Assembly (NCBI GenBank): GCA_002412715.1
Contig: DHVP01000039.1
Span: 227-33,888 of the forward strand
From: Deltaproteobacteria bacterium UBA5205
Lineage (GTDB): Bacteria > Desulfobacterota > Syntrophorhabdia > Syntrophorhabdales > Syntrophorhabdaceae
DNA length: 33,662 nucleotides
Direction of reading: 5' to 3'
The notes under the pieces were generated by a model. It saw only the letters and a program-made list of their open reading frames with translations. It was not told the DNA's origin and did not search any database. This document shows, in pieces, positions 23,452 through 32,799 of this stretch; position 1 is the first letter of the stretch, and the number at the start of each line of letters is the position of its first letter. The translations under genes were made by a program, and so were the position numbers.

Positions 23452-24183
23452 ATGGATCTATTGAAGGTGGAGAATCTATCAAAATCATTCGGGGCCTTGT
23501 GGGCTGTAAATAACGTTTCCTTCACGGTTGGCGAAGGAGAGATCGTGGGCCTTATAGGTCCCAATGGCTCGGGTAAATCAACTGTGTTCCAACTTATTAC
23601 CGGGCTGCTCAGGGCCAACAGGGGAACGATCAGTTATGATGGCAAAGATATCACCGGGTTCAAGCCCTATCAAATATCACGGTCCGGCATTGCCCGGACT
23701 TTTCAGATAGTCAGGCCCTTTCCCGAAATGACGACACTGAAGAACGTCATGGTGGGCAGGGCCTTTGGCAGTTCCAGCGCGCGATCCATGAAGGAAACAG
23801 AGGACGAGGCCCGGCGGCTGTTGGACTTAACGGGTCTCACAGACAAGGTATCCGCGACGGCCGGTCACCTTGGTCTTATCTACAGGAAGAAGCTGGAACT
23901 CGCACGCGCCCTGGCGACAAAGCCGAAACTGCTTCTGCTTGACGAGGTAATGGCGGGGTTAAACCCCACCGAGATGATGGAGACGGTGGAATTTCTCAAG
24001 ACCGTCCGCAATTCAGGGGTGACTATGATCGTCGTGGAGCATGTGATCAAGGCGCTTTTCAGTATGACGGACAGAGTGGTCGTGCTGAACGCAGGCGAGA
24101 AGATAGCCGAGGGGATACCTCAGGAGATCTCTCGGAACGAGGAAGTGATCAAAGTCTACCTGGGGGATTACGAACATGCTTGA
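23452..24183 (+). CDS. livG: Branched-chain-type ABC transporter ATPase 1 (LivG-like)
   Basis: 243 residues, family length. Walker A GPNGSGKST (about 36-44), Q-loop region FQIVRPFPEMT, Walker B LLLLDEVMAGLNPTE and H-loop VVEHVIKAL. The usual LSYGQ-like signature reads LGLIYRKKLELARAL, a divergence seen in some members of this family. Energises import of a hydrophobic amino acid, aromatic acid or other small carboxylate. AGGAGG lies about 14 bases upstream of the ATG, which is longer than ideal. The end overlaps the next gene by 8 bases. Confidence 0.93.
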   Translation: MDLLKVENLSKSFGALWAVNNVSFTVGEGEIVGLIGPNGSGKSTVFQLITGLLRANRGTISYDGKDITGFKPYQISRSGIARTFQIVRPFPEMTTLKNVMVGRAFGSSSARSMKETEDEARRLLDLTGLTDKVSATAGHLGLIYRKKLELARALATKPKLLLLDEVMAGLNPTEMMETVEFLKTVRNSGVTMIVVEHVIKALFSMTDRVVVLNAGEKIAEGIPQEISRNEEVIKVYLGDYEHA

Positions 24184-24892
24184 AATTACAGGGATCGATG
24201 TGTTTCACGGTGACCTTCAGGCTGTATGGGATGTCTCCCTGAGTATAGAAGGAAAAGGGATCACAACCCTTATAGGTTCGAACGGGTCCGGGAAGAGCAC
24301 GGTGCTTTCAACAATAGCGGGTTTGCTGAAGCCGGTAAAGGGAAGCATCACTTTCGATGGGGTGCGTATAGACACGATGCCGGCACACAAGATCGTTGAA
24401 ACGGGTATAGCCATGGTACCCGAGGGGCGCAGGCTGTTCCGGGAAATGACCGTTCTGGATAACCTCGAAATGGGTGCAATAACGAAAAGGGCCCGCCAGA
24501 AGAAGAACGAGACCATGGCGTGGGTCCTGGATGTCTTTCCCATCCTGAAGGAAAGGGCCAGGCAGAGGGCGGACACGCTGAGCGGCGGAGAACAGCAAAT
24601 GCTTGCCATAGGAAGATCGCTGATGTCCCAGCCAAGGCTTCTGCTCGTGGACGAACTGTCTCTCGGCCTCGCTCCCGTGGTGGTTCAGAAGATCAGCCAT
24701 ATCCTCGATGAGATTAACAAGACAAGAGGAATAGGCATCTTTCTCGTGGAGCAGAACGTGGTCATGGCCCTGGAGCTGGCTGATACCGGCCATATCATCG
24801 AGAACGGCTGTATTGTCGGGTCAGGGAAGGCAAGCGAACTCCTCGCGAGCGATCAGGTGAGACAGGCATATCTGGGAATGGACGGCGAATAA
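24176..24892 (+). CDS. livF: Branched-chain-type ABC transporter ATPase 2 (LivF-like)
   Basis: 238 residues. Walker A GSNGSGKST, Q-loop region MVPEGRRLFREMT, signature LSGGEQQMLAIGRSL, Walker B LLLVDELSLGLAP, H-loop LVEQNVVMAL. Pairs with the LivG-like ATPase as a heterodimer on the inner membrane. The ATGCTTGA overlap with the previous gene suggests translational coupling. Confidence 0.95.
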   Translation: MLEITGIDVFHGDLQAVWDVSLSIEGKGITTLIGSNGSGKSTVLSTIAGLLKPVKGSITFDGVRIDTMPAHKIVETGIAMVPEGRRLFREMTVLDNLEMGAITKRARQKKNETMAWVLDVFPILKERARQRADTLSGGEQQMLAIGRSLMSQPRLLLVDELSLGLAPVVVQKISHILDEINKTRGIGIFLVEQNVVMALELADTGHIIENGCIVGSGKASELLASDQVRQAYLGMDGE

Positions 24893-24908
24893 GGCTTAAG
24901 GAGAAAAT

Positions 24909-25784
24909 ATGGAGTTTGCTCAGTACATCACCTACGGGGTCATAAATGGGTCGTTATACGCCCTTGTCGCTATCGGCCTTGCCCTTATCATGGGAATAAT
25001 GGGGATTTTCAATATAGCCCAGGGCTCGCTGGCGATGATAGCCGGGTACGGGAGCGTCCTCTTTTTTCAGCATCTGAAGATAGACCCCTTCGTATCCCTG
25101 GTGTTCACTTTACCTGCCATGTTTCTTATCGGGGTTTTCATGTACCTGACGATGTTCATGTCCATGAACAAGTACGACTCCGGACAGAAGCTGAGGAATT
25201 CCATGCTCGTTTCCTTCGGACTGGTTCTGATAATGGAGACCCTTGCGACCATACTGTGGACTGCAAATGAAAGAACCGTCACAGTGGCTTATTCCGGTGC
25301 TGTTCTTGCCGTTGGGGACCTGCGGATCCCCTATACCGGCCTTGCCACGATAGTCCTTGCAATAGGCGTCATTTTCGGCCTCCACTTTTTCCTGAAGCAC
25401 ACGACCTTCGGCAAATCCATCTGGGCCGTTTCCCAGGATCATGACTGTGCCATGCTCATGGGGGTCAATGTAAGAAGGACAACCCTCGCTGCCTTCGGAA
25501 TCGGCGTCGCGATTTCGGCCTTCGCCGGGGCAGTGGTGAGTCTTCATACAGTGAGCCCGGCGATCGGGATCGATTGGACGAACAAGGCGCTCATCCTCAT
25601 TGTGCTGGCGGGTGTCGGCAGCATAAACGGCATCTTGTTCGCAGGTTTGCTTCTCGGCATCGTGGAAGCGCTGGGTGTCTATCTGGTCGGGGTGCACTAC
25701 ACGGGAGTTGTGGGCCTTCTGATCTTCATTATTGTGCTCATGTTCAGGCCGCAAGGCCTGTTCGTGAGAAAGGCGGGGGTGTGA
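24909..25784 (+). CDS. livH: Branched-chain-type ABC transporter permease 1 (LivH-like)
   Basis: 291 residues, about eight transmembrane helices starting with ITYGVINGSLYALVAIGLAL, the typical LivH N-terminus. AAGGAG lies 7 bases before the ATG. The conserved permease segment for ATPase coupling is near TTFGKSIWAVSQDHDCAMLM. One base separates its stop codon from the GTG of the next gene. Confidence 0.94.
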   Translation: MEFAQYITYGVINGSLYALVAIGLALIMGIMGIFNIAQGSLAMIAGYGSVLFFQHLKIDPFVSLVFTLPAMFLIGVFMYLTMFMSMNKYDSGQKLRNSMLVSFGLVLIMETLATILWTANERTVTVAYSGAVLAVGDLRIPYTGLATIVLAIGVIFGLHFFLKHTTFGKSIWAVSQDHDCAMLMGVNVRRTTLAAFGIGVAISAFAGAVVSLHTVSPAIGIDWTNKALILIVLAGVGSINGILFAGLLLGIVEALGVYLVGVHYTGVVGLLIFIIVLMFRPQGLFVRKAGV

Positions 25785-25785
25785 C

Positions 25786-26727
25786 GTGGCTGAACGCAAA
25801 AAAGGATTCGTAGTAGCTGCTGTTGTTGTTATCGCTCTCGCGCTGGTTCCTCTCGTTGTGGCAAGGGAGTATGTGTTCAGCATACTTTGCATGATATTTC
25901 TCTACGTGACGCTTTCACAAAGCTGGAATATCCTGGGCGGATATACTGGTCAGATAAACGTCGGTCAGGCGGCGTTCTTTGGAATAGGCGCCCTCGCAGC
26001 CAGGCTGTTGTGGGTGGCCGGCGTCCCCTTCTACCTGTCCATTCTGGCAGGCGGCCTTAGCTCGGTCATTCTGGCAATCATCATCGGGCTGCCTGCCCTC
26101 AAACTCAGGGGTCATTACTTTGCCATTGGTACGCTTGCGGTGGCATCTATAGCCCAGATCACCGTAGGGAACATACTCCCCGGCATCAGCTTCCTGCCGG
26201 CTCAGCACATGGCAACCTACAGCCTGATTCCCCGGTATTACGTTTTCCTGATCATCATGGTCACGGCCCTGGCAGCCGTGTATATCACGGTGAATTCACG
26301 GATCGGTCTCGGTATGGAGGCTACGAGAGATGATGAAGAGGCCGCGCAGATGGTGGGCGTCAACACTTTTAAATACAAAATGATCGCGTTCCTGATCAGC
26401 AGTTTTTTCGCCGGGCTCGCCGGCGGGGGTTTCGCCTACTTCAACGCCAGTTATTACTGGTATCTCCCGTTCACCCTGATGTGGTGTTTCGAACCCATCC
26501 TGATAGTGTTTATCGGCGGGGTTGGCAGTTTCATCGGTCCCATTATAGGATCAGTTTGCTACGTGCTTCTCAAGGAACTCTTTGCCCTCACCCTGGGCGA
26601 GGCGAACCTTCTTATCTTCGGCATCGTGTTCATTCTCACGATACTCTTTTTTCCGAAGGGCATTATCGGCCTTCCGGCAAAATTACGTCAATTGTTTCGC
26701 AGGAGAGGAAACGTTGTTGGCCGCTAA
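25786..26727 (+). CDS. livM: Branched-chain-type ABC transporter permease 2 (LivM-like)
   Basis: 313 residues from GTG at 25786, directly after the livH stop codon. Multi-helix membrane protein with LivM landmarks: SQSWNILGGYTGQINVGQAA, ALKLRGHYFAIGTLA and the ATPase-contact loop MEATRDDEEAAQMVGV. Forms the translocation pore with LivH. Confidence 0.94.
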   Translation: MAERKKGFVVAAVVVIALALVPLVVAREYVFSILCMIFLYVTLSQSWNILGGYTGQINVGQAAFFGIGALAARLLWVAGVPFYLSILAGGLSSVILAIIIGLPALKLRGHYFAIGTLAVASIAQITVGNILPGISFLPAQHMATYSLIPRYYVFLIIMVTALAAVYITVNSRIGLGMEATRDDEEAAQMVGVNTFKYKMIAFLISSFFAGLAGGGFAYFNASYYWYLPFTLMWCFEPILIVFIGGVGSFIGPIIGSVCYVLLKELFALTLGEANLLIFGIVFILTILFFPKGIIGLPAKLRQLFRRRGNVVGR

Positions 26728-26769
26728 TTTGGCGGAGAACCAGCAAAATCTTTAAACAGGAGGCTTCGA

Positions 26770-27990
26770 ATGCAGAGTAAAAGGTGTACATTAGTTGTGG
26801 CGATGATCGCATTCATTTTTTTCTCGTTCACAAGTGTCTTGGTCTTTGCGCAGGACGTGCCCAAATCGATCAAGATAGGCGCGTCGATCTCCCTCACGGG
26901 ACGATTTGCAGCGGGAGGCATTGACGTTGCCGACGGCTATAAACTGGCCGTAAAGCACATCAATGACAACGGCGGGATCCTTGTCAAGCAATTCAATAAG
27001 AAGATACCGGTGGAACTCGTCATCTATGACGACGAATCGGACCCCAGCAAGACAGTGACACGCCTGGAAAAGCTGAACGCTGAAAAGGTGGTCGCTTACC
27101 TGGGCGAGTTTGCCAGCGACATGAACATTGCCGGCCTGGGCATCGCCGAAAAGAACAAGGTCCCATGGGTGGGCGTTACAATTGCCGTGGAAAATGTGTT
27201 CAACCAGGGTTTCAAGTATGTTTTCGGTCCCAACATGTTCTCTTTCATGGAAGTTGCCGCCTTTCTCGATGCCCTTGATGCGATCCCGAAGGCGCAGAGG
27301 CCCACAAAGATAGCCAATTTTGAACTGCAGGTCGACTGGGGCAAGGAGTGTACCAAGTATCTCCAGAAGTATGCCAAGGAGCGGGGATACACGATTGCTC
27401 TCGAAAAGAAGTTCGCTCCCGATACGAAGGATTTCTCTTCCATGATCCTCGCAGCCAAGTCCGCGGGTTGCGACGCTGTCTTTGCCGTACCGACGCCGCC
27501 GCAGAGCATGGCCCTGATCAAGCAGATGAAAGAGCTTGATTATGCCCCCAAGGCGACCTGTTTTGTCCGGGGCCCGGACCTCTCCAACTTCTGGCAGGTC
27601 ATGGGGAAGGACGCGAACTACATAATGACGTCTGGTGAGTGGACCCCCGATATGCCGTATCCCGGAAACAAGAAACTGGTTGCTGATTATCGCGCACAGT
27701 ATCCCAATAAACTGATGGGCATGCCCGTAGGGAACGGGTATTCCGCATTCCAGGTCCTTGCCGACGCGATCTCCCGGGCAGACAAGCTGGACCGTGAGTC
27801 CATACGGCAGGCCCTGACCACAACCAACATAGTGACGGTAAAAGGGAAGGTCACCTTCGACAAGCGCGGTGTCGGCAATGTGCCCCATGTTCTGGCGCAG
27901 TGGCAGAACGGCAAGCTTGTCATCATCGTCAGCCCGGATTACAAACCGGCACCTGTCCTCGTAGCAACACCATGGAGTAAACGGAAGTGA
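26770..27990 (+). CDS. ABC transporter substrate-binding protein (LivJ-like, periplasmic)
   Basis: 406 residues from ATG at 26770, with AGGAGG 6 bases upstream. The signal peptide is residues 1-27 (hydrophobic VVAMIAFIFFSFTSVLVFA, cleavage after AQ). The mature part has the type I periplasmic-binding fold: IKIGASISLTGRFAAGGIDV opening, VAYLGEFASD and WVGVTIAVENVF in the ligand pocket strands, then KGKVTFDKRGVGNVPHVLAQ near the end. Binding proteins of this group carry branched-chain amino acids but also aromatic acids, urea or amides. Pocket residues cannot be read reliably, so the ligand is open. It is the last gene of the transporter set. Confidence 0.93.
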   Translation: MQSKRCTLVVAMIAFIFFSFTSVLVFAQDVPKSIKIGASISLTGRFAAGGIDVADGYKLAVKHINDNGGILVKQFNKKIPVELVIYDDESDPSKTVTRLEKLNAEKVVAYLGEFASDMNIAGLGIAEKNKVPWVGVTIAVENVFNQGFKYVFGPNMFSFMEVAAFLDALDAIPKAQRPTKIANFELQVDWGKECTKYLQKYAKERGYTIALEKKFAPDTKDFSSMILAAKSAGCDAVFAVPTPPQSMALIKQMKELDYAPKATCFVRGPDLSNFWQVMGKDANYIMTSGEWTPDMPYPGNKKLVADYRAQYPNKLMGMPVGNGYSAFQVLADAISRADKLDRESIRQALTTTNIVTVKGKVTFDKRGVGNVPHVLAQWQNGKLVIIVSPDYKPAPVLVATPWSKRK

Positions 27991-28011
27991 TCAACTAGAA
28001 AAACTAAAAAA

Positions 28012-28033
28012 GCCCTCCGGGCAACCGGGGGGC
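28012..28033 (+). other. Intercistronic hairpin after the binding-protein gene
   Basis: GCCCTCCGG, loop GCAA, then CCGGGGGGC gives a fully paired 9-bp stem (one T-G pair) with a GNRA-type tetraloop. No T-tract follows on the plus strand, so it is more likely an mRNA 3'-end protector or attenuator separating the transport from the catabolic genes than a full terminator. Confidence 0.6.
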
Positions 28034-28094
28034 GCAGTATAAGGCGCAACATAATAACGGCAGCGATGTTGTTTCGCAGCAAGGAGGGAGAAGT

Positions 28095-29744
28095 ATGCCC
28101 ATCGCAGGATTCAATGAATACAGGCGCGAAGACGCCGAAAAATACAACAATCGCCGGTGGTGGCTCGGCCTCACCTGGGGAGACCTGTTTGACAAGGCTA
28201 CGGACATTTACCCGGACAAGGAAGCCCTGGTAGACGACACGAGCAGATACACATACCGCCAGTTGAGAGATCAGGTGGACCGCCTGGCCGCAGGCCTCAT
28301 CTCGCTCGGTATCAGGCAGGGAGATTTTGTACTGCTCCAGCTTCCGAACTGGACTGAATTTATCATTTCTTTCTTTGCCCTGCAAAAGGCAGGCGCAAGG
28401 ACGGTTCTCCTGATCGCCCGTCACGGCAAGTCAGAGATAAGCTACCTGTCCGAGTTGACGCAGCCGAAGGCGTGGATCGTTCCCGAAACCTACGGCAAGA
28501 TCAATTACGAGCCTTTGATAACCGATATACGCAAGGAGCACGCCTGCGTGGAACATGTGATCCTGGTGCGGGCGAAAGAGAAGGCTGGGTATGAAAACCT
28601 CGAAAATCTAATTAAAAAAGGGACGCGCGACCAGGCATCATTGAAAAAGATAGAAGAAAGAAGGCCGGACCCGATGGAGGTCTCTTTGATCCTGCCTACG
28701 GGTGGTTCCACGGGACTGCCCAAGGCCGTACCGAGGACCCATAACGATTTCATCACCAATGTTGAATATCATTCCAGGCCCTGGGAGATAACGAGCGAAG
28801 ACACTCTGCTCACCGTTGCGCCGGTCAGCCACGGGCAGGGAATGCTGTGCGGGGTCGGGCCCGCTTTCCTGAACTATGCGAAGTATGTACTTATCGATTC
28901 CACGAAAGCCGAAGAGATATGCGCGGTGATCGAACGCGAAAAGGTCACGGCACTTCCCTCGGTCCCGGCGGTGATCCAGAGGATCGTCAACACGGAGGGG
29001 CTCGACAGGTTTGATCTGAGTTCGTTGAAGAAGATCTACTCCGGCGGCGCGCCGAGCAGCCCCGAACTCGTGAAGACCGTGTATGAGAAACTGCGGTGCA
29101 AGTTTGTCAACGCGTACGGATCGACAGAAGGCCCGTCGGCAATGACCAATCTTTATGACAATATGGACACTATCTGTACCACCGTGGGCAGAAAAGACTG
29201 TCCGTACACCGATTTCAAGGTGATCAACCAGTACGGCGAGGAGGTTCCCCCCGGAACCGAGGGTGAACTGGTGACGAAGGGACCAACGATCTTCACAGGG
29301 TATTTCAAATCGCCCGACGACAACGCGCAGATCTTCACAAAAGACGGTTACTACAAGACCGGTGACCTTGCCAGGATCGACGAGGCAGGGATTATCACCC
29401 TCACGGGAAGGATAAAAGAAACGATCCTCAGGGGTGGCGAAACAATCAGCGCGATCGGGATCGAACGGCTGATCAACTCACATCCCGCAGTAGCGGATGT
29501 GGCGGTCATAGGCATGCCCGACAAGGACCTTGGCGAACGAATATGTGCGTACATCGTCCGTAAGGCCGGCATGGCGCTTACGCACGAAGAAATAGTGGCA
29601 CATCTCAAGATACTGGGCGCATCGGTCATGCAGCTGCCGGAAAGAACGGAGTTTGTCGAGTCCATACCTTCCACCAGCGTGGGCAAGGCCGACAAAAAGA
29701 TGTTGAAGCAGGACATTGTAACAAAATTAAATTATGCAGTCTGA
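28095..29744 (+). CDS. Acyl-CoA/aryl-acid-AMP ligase (EntE-like adenylating enzyme)
   Basis: 549 residues; AAGGAGG 8 bases before ATG 28095. Activates a carboxylic acid with ATP to acyl-AMP and, in this context, probably the CoA thioester. The N-terminus (AEKYNNRRWWLGLTWGDLFDK) resembles 2,3-dihydroxybenzoate-AMP ligases of the EntE branch. Core motifs: P-loop TGGSTGLPK at 202-210, KAVPRTHND, YGSTEG, YKTGDLA, GRIKETILRGGETIS and the final catalytic Lys in SVGKADKKML. No carrier-protein or siderophore gene is present, so CoA is the likely acceptor. The acid is unknown, plausibly aromatic or cyclic. Confidence 0.9.
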   Translation: MPIAGFNEYRREDAEKYNNRRWWLGLTWGDLFDKATDIYPDKEALVDDTSRYTYRQLRDQVDRLAAGLISLGIRQGDFVLLQLPNWTEFIISFFALQKAGARTVLLIARHGKSEISYLSELTQPKAWIVPETYGKINYEPLITDIRKEHACVEHVILVRAKEKAGYENLENLIKKGTRDQASLKKIEERRPDPMEVSLILPTGGSTGLPKAVPRTHNDFITNVEYHSRPWEITSEDTLLTVAPVSHGQGMLCGVGPAFLNYAKYVLIDSTKAEEICAVIEREKVTALPSVPAVIQRIVNTEGLDRFDLSSLKKIYSGGAPSSPELVKTVYEKLRCKFVNAYGSTEGPSAMTNLYDNMDTICTTVGRKDCPYTDFKVINQYGEEVPPGTEGELVTKGPTIFTGYFKSPDDNAQIFTKDGYYKTGDLARIDEAGIITLTGRIKETILRGGETISAIGIERLINSHPAVADVAVIGMPDKDLGERICAYIVRKAGMALTHEEIVAHLKILGASVMQLPERTEFVESIPSTSVGKADKKMLKQDIVTKLNYAV

Positions 29745-29754
29745 GAGGTTCGAA

Positions 29755-32328
29755 ATGAAATATGGAAGATTGTTTTCCCCATTGCGGGTCGGAAATTGCG
29801 TATTCCCCAACCGTATCATGTCGACGGCCGCGGTAACGAGGCTGGCGTCGGAGGAAGGGCACATAACATCGAATTTCATCGACAGGTACAGGAGACTGGC
29901 ACAGGGCGGGCTGGGCGCAATGGTTGTCGAGGCCGCCGTAGTCCTTCCTTCAAAGAGCTCTTTCAACCTGAGGATCAGCGATGATGCGTATATAGAGGAA
30001 CTGAAGAGCTTTGTAGACGAGATAAGGAAAGCCAACCGGGAGGTCAAGGTAGGGATCCAGCTGATCCATTTTCTCAAGGTCGCCAGAAGCGGCTGGAGGC
30101 AAAAGGTCGAGGACCTGAAGCCTGAAGAGATAGGGGTGATACCTGATCAGTTTGCCGGCGCCGCTAAACGGGCGAGGGCCGCTGGTTTCGATTTCGTGGA
30201 GCTCCACATGGCCCACTTCACGACCCTTGCGTCCTTCCTTTCTCTCGTAAACAAGAGAGAGGACGAATATGGAGGTGATTTTGAGGGGCGGATGAAGCTG
30301 CCCGCGGAGGTGGTCAATGCGGCCAGAGAATCCGTGGGGAACGACTACACGATCGGCGTGAGAATGCTGGGTGAGGAATTCACCAAGGAAGGCAATACGC
30401 TTCTGCAGAGTGCGCGGGTCGCGAGGCGGTTGGCAGCCCTGGGGGTCGACTATATCAGTGTGTCCGCGGGCGAAAGGTTCGAGGACGCGGATCCCCCTCT
30501 TGAGAATTTTCCTCCCTTTGCCGGTACAGGCTACAGCGGCTATCGAATGAGCCCGAGATGGTGGAACCCGGACGGCGTGCAGGTATATCTGGCGGACGGC
30601 ATTCGCAGGGCAGTGAGACAAGCGGGCTATGAAGTCCCCGTTGTTTGCGCCGGTAAGGTCAGAATGCCCGATCTTGCCGAGAAGATACTGGAGGAAGAAA
30701 GGGCGGACGTCATAGGTATGGCCAGAACCCTTTTTGCCGACCCCGACTGGCCCGTAAAGGCCAGGGAAGGCAGGGCCGACGAGATTGTCAAGTGTGCCGC
30801 ATGCGGTTACTGCAGCGAGGCGGATGAAAGGTACGAAACGGTGGTCTGCATTGAATGGCCGAAAGGAGCGCTGTCCGCGCCATCTCCATGGCTGCTTGCA
30901 CCTCCGTGCAAGGCCGCCTGCCCGGCAGGGCTCGACATCAGGAGCTATATCGACCTGGCGGCACAGGGAGAGTATGAGAAAGCGCTCGCCGTGATCGAAG
31001 AGAAGATCCCCTTTCCCGCATCGGTGGGCCGGGTGTGTCCGCACCCCTGTGAAGCGAAATGTAACCGCGGCAGCTATGATCAGCCGATTGCGATAAACGG
31101 ATTGAAACGCTTCCTCGTTGATACTGTGATGGAAAGAAGAGGAAACAAGAAGATCGAGCCCTTCCCGAGGACGCGGGACGAGAGGGTTGCCGTGATCGGT
31201 TCGGGACCTGCGGGCATGACGGCCGCTTTCGATCTGACGAAGCTTGGTTATTCCGTCACCGTTTTCGAGGCCGGCCCCGTACCGGGCGGCATGCTGGCCC
31301 TTGGGATCCCCGAGTATCGTTTGCCCGGGAAACTGGTGCAGGCGGAGATTGATGTCATCGCACGGTACGGTGTGGAAATACGCCTTAACAGCCCTGTCGG
31401 TGATGGTGGCATGTCATTTAGCAGCCTGTGGGAACTGGGATTCAAGGCGATCGTTGTTGCCATAGGGGCCCACAAGAGCGTAAGCCCCGGAATTGAAGGC
31501 GAGGGACTGGCCGGCGTGCATCATGGTGTGAGTTTCCTGAAAGCCGTGAATCTCGGGACTTCTCCGGGCACCGGGCAAAAAGTCGTGGTGGTGGGCGGCG
31601 GCAACGTCGCTGTCGACGCGGCACGAACAGTGCACCGTATGGGAGCGCAGGAGGTTACCATAGTCTACCGGAGATCGAGAGACGAAATGCCGGCGTATAC
31701 CGATGAGATCGAGGCCGCCGTGGCTGAGGGTGTCAAGATCGTTTACCTGGCGTCGCCGGTCCAGGTGACAGAAAAAGACGGGAGGGCGGCTGGTTTGCGG
31801 TGTGTCAGGACGGAACTTGGCGCTCCGGATAAAGACGGGCGCCGGACCGCTGTTCCCGTAAAAGGCACAGAGTTTGAAATTGCAGCCGACTGCGTTATCC
31901 TCGCGGTGGGTGAAGTGCCTGACGCCGGCTTCTTCACGTCTGCCGGGTTCTCGATGAATATACAGCACCATACACAATGGACAGGCCAGGAGGGAATATT
32001 CGCATGCGGCGATGTGGTAACGGGACCGGCTACCGTGATTGAAGCCATTGCCGCGGGACACAGGGCGGCAACAGGTGTTCACAAGTACCTGCGTGGCGAA
32101 TCTCTCGACTACGGAATAGCGTCCCCTGCAGTGATACCCTTGGAGGACGTGGAAGTGGAGCGGTTCAAGAAACGCCAGCGGCAGAAAATGCCTTGCCTGG
32201 ATGTGCGCGCCAGGGCCGGCAATTTCGAGGAAGTGGAGGTCGGATTCACAGAAGTGATGGCGTCATGTGAAGCCGAGCGATGTTTCCAGTGCGGCATGTT
32301 CCCAAATAAGGATAAGAATGCGGGGTAA
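29755..32328 (+). CDS. Old-yellow-enzyme/GltD-like fused Fe-S flavoprotein
   Basis: 857 residues from ATG at 29755 (AGAGG 6 bases upstream), 10 bases after the ligase stop. Residues 1-340 form an FMN TIM barrel of the OYE/2,4-dienoyl-CoA reductase type (AGFDFVELHMAH, NKREDEYGGDFEGRM). A [4Fe-4S] site follows with Cys347, Cys350, Cys353, Cys365. Residues about 380-445 are a GltD-type N-terminal Fe-S module (Cys385/389, Cys428/432/436). Then come FAD (GSGPAG at 482-487) and NAD(P) (GGGN at 614-617) domains as in GltD, NfnB and dihydropyrimidine dehydrogenase. The C-terminus carries CEAERCFQC. Electron flow would be NAD(P)H to FAD to Fe-S clusters to FMN to an enoyl or dienoyl substrate. Odd points: Thr156 replaces the usual OYE Tyr, and the barrel cluster is CxxCxxC rather than CxxCxxxC. 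It is longer than FadH (about 670). Confidence 0.88.
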   Translation: MKYGRLFSPLRVGNCVFPNRIMSTAAVTRLASEEGHITSNFIDRYRRLAQGGLGAMVVEAAVVLPSKSSFNLRISDDAYIEELKSFVDEIRKANREVKVGIQLIHFLKVARSGWRQKVEDLKPEEIGVIPDQFAGAAKRARAAGFDFVELHMAHFTTLASFLSLVNKREDEYGGDFEGRMKLPAEVVNAARESVGNDYTIGVRMLGEEFTKEGNTLLQSARVARRLAALGVDYISVSAGERFEDADPPLENFPPFAGTGYSGYRMSPRWWNPDGVQVYLADGIRRAVRQAGYEVPVVCAGKVRMPDLAEKILEEERADVIGMARTLFADPDWPVKAREGRADEIVKCAACGYCSEADERYETVVCIEWPKGALSAPSPWLLAPPCKAACPAGLDIRSYIDLAAQGEYEKALAVIEEKIPFPASVGRVCPHPCEAKCNRGSYDQPIAINGLKRFLVDTVMERRGNKKIEPFPRTRDERVAVIGSGPAGMTAAFDLTKLGYSVTVFEAGPVPGGMLALGIPEYRLPGKLVQAEIDVIARYGVEIRLNSPVGDGGMSFSSLWELGFKAIVVAIGAHKSVSPGIEGEGLAGVHHGVSFLKAVNLGTSPGTGQKVVVVGGGNVAVDAARTVHRMGAQEVTIVYRRSRDEMPAYTDEIEAAVAEGVKIVYLASPVQVTEKDGRAAGLRCVRTELGAPDKDGRRTAVPVKGTEFEIAADCVILAVGEVPDAGFFTSAGFSMNIQHHTQWTGQEGIFACGDVVTGPATVIEAIAAGHRAATGVHKYLRGESLDYGIASPAVIPLEDVEVERFKKRQRQKMPCLDVRARAGNFEEVEVGFTEVMASCEAERCFQCGMFPNKDKNAG

Positions 32329-32381
32329 CCTGCTTGCGGGCAACAGGAGCACCAACAAAGAACATAGATGGAGGAACTAAA

Positions 32382-32783
32382 ATGCCAAAAGAATGTTTTA
32401 ACGTGTTTGACGAGATGTATAAGCGGAAGAAATTCACATGGAGTGACGCTGTAAAGAAGGGCAAAGTCATCGCCATCTCTGGCACCGTGGCCACCGACGA
32501 GAATCATCGGACCCTTTATGCGGGCGATCTGAATGCCCAGATGCGTTACATATTCGAGAGCGTCAAGAACCTCCTTGAAAAAATGGGCGCAAGCATGGAC
32601 GACGTGATTAAGACGACGGATTATATCACGCCTCAGGCTGTCCCCGATTACGGAAAAACCGCGGCAATAAGGAAAGAGTATTTCAAGGAAGACGGCTATC
32701 CGGCCGCCACGGGCGTCGTGGTTCACAGCCTTTTGCGCCCGGACTGGCTGATCGAGATTGAATTTCTGGCGGTCGTAGACTAA
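32382..32783 (+). CDS. RidA/YjgF-family protein lacking the catalytic arginine
   Basis: 133 residues; GGAGG 7 bases before ATG 32382 decides the start (frame open upstream). The fold is the RidA trimer fold: VIAISGTVATDE strand, DLNAQMRYIFESVKNLLEKMGASMDDVI helix, VHSLLRPDWLIEIEFLAVV end with Glu residues 125 and 127. In RidA the active-site PARS arginine binds the imine substrate's carboxylate; here the place reads YPAATG (Ala109). It therefore belongs to a group without enamine-deaminase activity, or with a different one. It probably acts on or shields a pathway intermediate. Confidence 0.88.
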   Translation: MPKECFNVFDEMYKRKKFTWSDAVKKGKVIAISGTVATDENHRTLYAGDLNAQMRYIFESVKNLLEKMGASMDDVIKTTDYITPQAVPDYGKTAAIRKEYFKEDGYPAATGVVVHSLLRPDWLIEIEFLAVVD

Positions 32784-32799
32784 AGACCGATAAGAGCGA

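Noticed and set aside
26791..27888. 365-codon minus-strand open frame
   Set aside because: Lies entirely antisense to the periplasmic binding protein gene; its sequence is a shadow of that gene's codon bias.
28095..29744. Siderophore (EntE) function for the adenylating enzyme
   Set aside because: No carrier protein, isochorismatase or synthetase is nearby; the neighbours are CoA-type catabolic enzymes.
29950..31044. 364-codon minus-strand open frame
   Set aside because: Antisense to the OYE::GltD-like gene, which has clear domains and a good start.
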